From positions 5,642,001-5,706,000 of the forward strand of contig NZ_BIFQ01000001.1 in the NCBI RefSeq assembly GCF_003967515.1: a stretch of 64,000 nucleotides of DNA, read 5' to 3'. Every line of letters begins with the position of its first letter. Within the stretch, counting starts at the first letter, position 1. Under the pieces are notes generated by a model that saw nothing but the letters and a program-made list of their open reading frames with translations, was not told the origin of the DNA and made no database searches. The position numbers and the translations under genes were made by a program. This DNA is from Dictyobacter aurantiacus. Lineage in GTDB: Bacteria > Chloroflexota > Ktedonobacteria > Ktedonobacterales > Ktedonobacteraceae. Positions 60,943 through 64,000 of this stretch are shown here, in pieces.

Positions 60943-61674
60943 CTACCGTGGCAGGGACGGGTACTGGCGGATCAGCGTTTCCAGCGCCCAGATGATCGGG
61001 GTGACGGCGCTATAGAGGAAGACGTAGAAGGCGAGCAGGAAGACGGTGAAGAGGACCGAGAACAGCAGCAGGCTGCGCGCCTTCTGCCGGTCTTTGAACA
61101 CGCTTAGGACGTGGCGCGCCAGCCCCAGCGGGTTGATCAGGACATCCCAGCTATTGAAGCGCAGGAAGCGACCGATGTAGATGCCGACGTTGGAGAGGAA
61201 GAGATAGACGATGAAGATCAGCCAGGAGAAGGCCGGAGGCAGATAGAGGTCCAGCATGCGATGAACCAGGAGCAGCGAGAAGCTCCCCAGCAGTACTCCA
61301 CACAGGGCCAGCGACAGGATCACGATGGTATCAAACCAGAAGGGGACCGTGTTGACCTCTTCTTTCAGGTGGTGGAACTCGGTGACCAGGTAGGTGGAAT
61401 TGGGGAAGAAGACAAACCAGATACAGAGCAGCAGAATGACCAGCCACAACTGGGAGGAGCCAGCGCTTAGAAAGAAGAACAGCGCCAGGCTGACGCAGAC
61501 GATGGGGATCCAGGCCAGAAAAAGGTTGAGCAGCATCGGCTTATAGAGCGGGTAGGGATAGATTCTGGCGCGCGCGAATAGCAGACTGATAGTGAGCAGG
61601 GAAAAGAGCACGACACTTCCCAGCATCGGCACCAGTAGCCCTGTCGTGATAATCAGTTCAAAATGTTGGTTCAT
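60943..61674 (-). CDS. DUF1361 membrane protein
   Basis: A 243-residue protein with about seven membrane segments and the DUF1361 signatures FFPNSTYLVTEFHHL and GRFLRFNSWDVL, the latter in a loop near residue 175. The family is widespread but its function is unknown. The gene stands alone on the minus strand; AT-rich sequence lies upstream. Confidence 0.85.
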   Translation of the reverse strand: MNQHFELIITTGLLVPMLGSVVLFSLLTISLLFARARIYPYPLYKPMLLNLFLAWIPIVCVSLALFFFLSAGSSQLWLVILLLCIWFVFFPNSTYLVTEFHHLKEEVNTVPFWFDTIVILSLALCGVLLGSFSLLLVHRMLDLYLPPAFSWLIFIVYLFLSNVGIYIGRFLRFNSWDVLINPLGLARHVLSVFKDRQKARSLLLFSVLFTVFLLAFYVFLYSAVTPIIWALETLIRQYPSLPR

Positions 61675-61836
61675 GCCACGATTTCCTATATTTGCTATAG
61701 CAGAGACAAATCAAGTGTATGCATTATAACATGCACACACTTGAATGGTACAGCTAATGCAGGCGGCCTGATCCCTTTTGTGCTGCCTGCATTAGCCTGG
61801 CGCCGCATTGATTTGCTTATAGCCGTGGTGTGTGCC

Positions 61837-62550
61837 TTAAGGCTTGCGGCTGCTCACGATCAGGATGCTGGGGACATCGCTCCAGACAGCTCTGTTGGTG
61901 TTGGATGGGGATAGTTGGGGTTCGCTCAGGCGTACAAGCTGCAGGCCGGCAGCGGTGAGTGTGTTGAGATAGGTTGAGAGCGTGCGGTGATATGAGCCGA
62001 CGCGACCGGGAGGTCCCGGGCGTGTATCGGAGCGCCAGTGTCCCTCCTCAAAGTAGCGTCCGATGGTGCGCACAGTTCCCTCGGCCGTCTCCATTTCTCC
62101 TGAGCGAGAGGTATGGTAGCAGGGATGGAGGATAGAGAAGACAAACCAGCCGCCGGGCCGCAGGATGCGCGTGACGCCGTGGAACGTGGGGGCCAGATCC
62201 TGGATGTCCATCAGCGCCATAAAGCAGAGCACGCCATCGAACGTGCCGGCCAGTGGTTCATCGAGCTGACGGGCGTCGGCCTGTACATATTCGATGCCGC
62301 GTGGATCGGCCTCTTCATGGCGGCGCGCGATGGCCAGCAACTTCGCGGAGAGATCGACACCGACGACGCGGGCACCAGATTGGGCCAGGTAGCGCGCCAC
62401 GCGGCCCTGGCCGCAGGCAAGATCGCAGATACGCCGTCCGCTGACGTCGCCCATCAGCGCCGCCACCTCGGCAAAGATGGGATCATCCCCCATCGCGGAG
62501 GTGCCGATCCATTGATCGTACCACTCGGCGATATCATCATAGGTCTTCAT
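61837..62550 (-). CDS. SAM-dependent methyltransferase, class I
   Basis: A 237-residue methyltransferase of the Methyltransf_11/25 type. Motif I is DLACGQGRVARYL, followed by GVDLS (motif II), YVQADARQL, then RILRPGGWFVFSILHPCYH. It starts with YDDIAEWYDQW, a common cap for this type. The frame is open to 62682, but ATG 62550 behind AAGGGCGG begins the recognisable domain. Substrate unknown. The gap 62551-62940 upstream holds a GC-rich imperfect hairpin near 62694-62720 and AT-rich promoter-like sequence, but no gene. Confidence 0.85.
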   Translation of the reverse strand: MKTYDDIAEWYDQWIGTSAMGDDPIFAEVAALMGDVSGRRICDLACGQGRVARYLAQSGARVVGVDLSAKLLAIARRHEEADPRGIEYVQADARQLDEPLAGTFDGVLCFMALMDIQDLAPTFHGVTRILRPGGWFVFSILHPCYHTSRSGEMETAEGTVRTIGRYFEEGHWRSDTRPGPPGRVGSYHRTLSTYLNTLTAAGLQLVRLSEPQLSPSNTNRAVWSDVPSILIVSSRKP

Positions 62551-62940
62551 CGCGTAGCCGCCCTTCGTAGATGCATGATAAAACGGTGAGAAGGTAATAT
62601 GGAATGTTATTTTTATAAGGTATAATAACCATGATAACGAACAGCATAAGTAATTGTCAATATATACGGATAAATCATCCATCGTCGGGGCCAGGCTTGT
62701 CCTGGCTTTGGAGCGCCGCGACCCCGCACCAGGGCGTACGACACCTATGATGGGAGATTATGGTGCGATGGTATAAAATGCGGGCGAATCATTGAATCTG
62801 TAACAATTCTGCCATATCTTCGTAACACGTTATGGATATGCTTCATTTGTACATATTAATGATAGGCTGTATGTTTAAGGTGTGTATTGTTCAATAAGTT
62901 TGCTGCATCAATATAGAGTGAAGCGAAAGGGAATTTCTTA

Positions 62941-64000
62941 TGGCCAGAACTCTGGATGGGAAGACCGTCGTTGGCCGTACTTTATCTCAGGGGCATCTGT
63001 TGCGCATGGTGGGAACGATGCGCCTGGTGCTCGGGTTGGTGGCGCTGCTGGGCGCGATCGTTTTTCTAGAGGGGACCAGCTGGGATATTCAGTGGCATAC
63101 GTTTCTGGGGCGCGACCGCACGTTGATTCCACCGCATATATTGATGCTGAGCGGGGTGGCCATCAGCGGTGTCTCGGGACTGGTAGCGGTTGTATTGGAG
63201 AGCGTATGGGCGCGCCGCGACGCGCAGGTGGCTCGTGCCAGTACCTCGTTCGCCAGCGTCTTTTCGGGCTCGCTGGGCGCCTACGTGGTTGGTTTCGCGG
63301 CCCTGGACGCGGCGGTGGCTTTCCCACTGGACGCTTACTGGCACGCCCTGTATGGCATCGACGTGGCGATCTGGGCCCCCTTCCACGTGATGTTTGTGGT
63401 GGGGATGGGCGTGGTCGCGCTCGGGTCCGCCTATATGTTGGCCTCAGCCGCCAACCTGGCGGCGGGGATCCGTTCCAGGCGTGCCGCGCGCATCGGTGTG
63501 ATGATCGCGCTGGCCACCGTGCTGGCCATCTTTACCCTGCTGCTGTTTGATTCGCTCACGGTGCAGCGCTCGCTCAACCTTGGCTTTGCCTACTTCAACT
63601 TCTTCCCGCTGCTGGCGGGGTTGTTGACCGCCTTTGTGCTGGTGGCGGCGGCCTACGCGCTGCCCTGGCGCTGGTCGGCCACGGCGGTGGCGGGTGTCTA
63701 CCTGCTGCTGGGTGCCGTCATGGCCGTGTATGTGCAGCCCGCCACGGACTGGCTGGTTGGCGTGGAGCGGTTGACCTATCGCCGGGCGCACCCCCTCACC
63801 TCCGCCGTGGCGCTGGAATGGTTTATGGGCCCGCTGCTGACAGCCATCCTGATCGACCTGGTGATGCGGCGCGCCACGCGTAAGCAGTGGTCCAGCGGCA
63901 AGCAGGCCCTCTTCCTGACCCTGGCCTGTGCGATCAGTATGTTCCCCATCATGACGCTGCGACCCGCCTTCTTTGTTCTGGTACTGGCGGTTTTAGGTGT
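62941..64000 (+). CDS. Polytopic membrane protein, cut by window end
   Basis: ATG 62941 behind AAAGGGA opens a frame that runs to the end of the window without a stop, giving at least 353 residues. It has eight or more hydrophobic segments and conserved-looking aromatic/His motifs in loops: TSWDIQWHTFLGRDR, PHILML, DAYWHALYGIDVAIW and PFHVMF. The paired His and Trp residues recall heme- or copper-handling membrane proteins, but no family is recognised and this is only a resemblance. The alternative frame starting at 62882 is a shadow. Confidence 0.75.

Noticed and set aside
62882..63550. 222-codon plus-strand frame
   Set aside because: The +1 frame from 62941 encodes a proper multi-pass membrane protein and stays open to the window end; this one is Gly/Arg-rich and out of phase.

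Overview
The window is one bacterial chromosome segment with GC-rich genes, AT-richer gaps and many small palindromic intergenic repeats. No rRNA, tRNA or taxonomic marker is present. The very large NRPS genes, the repeat load and a CtpI-like giant P-type ATPase suggest a Ktedonobacteria-type Chloroflexota, but this is inference only.

Region 1 (1-12871) is a phage structural module on the + strand: portal C-terminus, a prohead protease/capsid polyprotein, several tail or virion proteins, a C39-like cysteine peptidase, an LL-H-type holin, a head-tail adaptor and, unusually last, the large terminase. No integrase or recognisable tape-measure gene is seen. The gaps hold hairpin repeats that in two places sit between a Shine-Dalgarno sequence and the start codon, plus a 400-bp nested inverted repeat containing five 34-bp tandem repeats.

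Region 2 (12874-15836) holds two minus-strand membrane proteins (a hypothetical and an MFS transporter) and a repeat-rich gap.

Region 3 (15837-52512) is a nonribosomal peptide gene cluster. An aminotransferase and a GlcD/GlcE-like flavoprotein lead in; an MbtH-like protein and a type II thioesterase are divergent. A consensus sigma70-type promoter at 20259-20287 then faces about 32 kb of co-directional genes: VOC protein, FkbH-like enzyme, carrier protein, MFS exporter, fused glutamate mutase, four NRPSs and an atypical SHMT-like enzyme. The assembly line reads A-T-C-A-T / C-A-T-C-A-T-C-(deleted A)-T-C-A-T / C-A-T / C-A-T-TE, with eight carriers and seven apparently complete adenylation domains. 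Glutamate mutase should supply 3-methylaspartate, and one A domain carries a beta-alanine-type code, so a methyl-beta-alanine residue is a coherent prediction. Both thioesterases use Cys where Ser is usual. I do not recognise the product.

Region 4 (52572-59757) holds the giant P-type ATPase with two small upstream genes, a 49-residue membrane peptide, and a divergent paralogous copy of the same small-gene pair.

Region 5 (59768-64000) holds an APH-family kinase, a DUF1361 membrane protein, a methyltransferase and a polytopic membrane protein cut by the window end.
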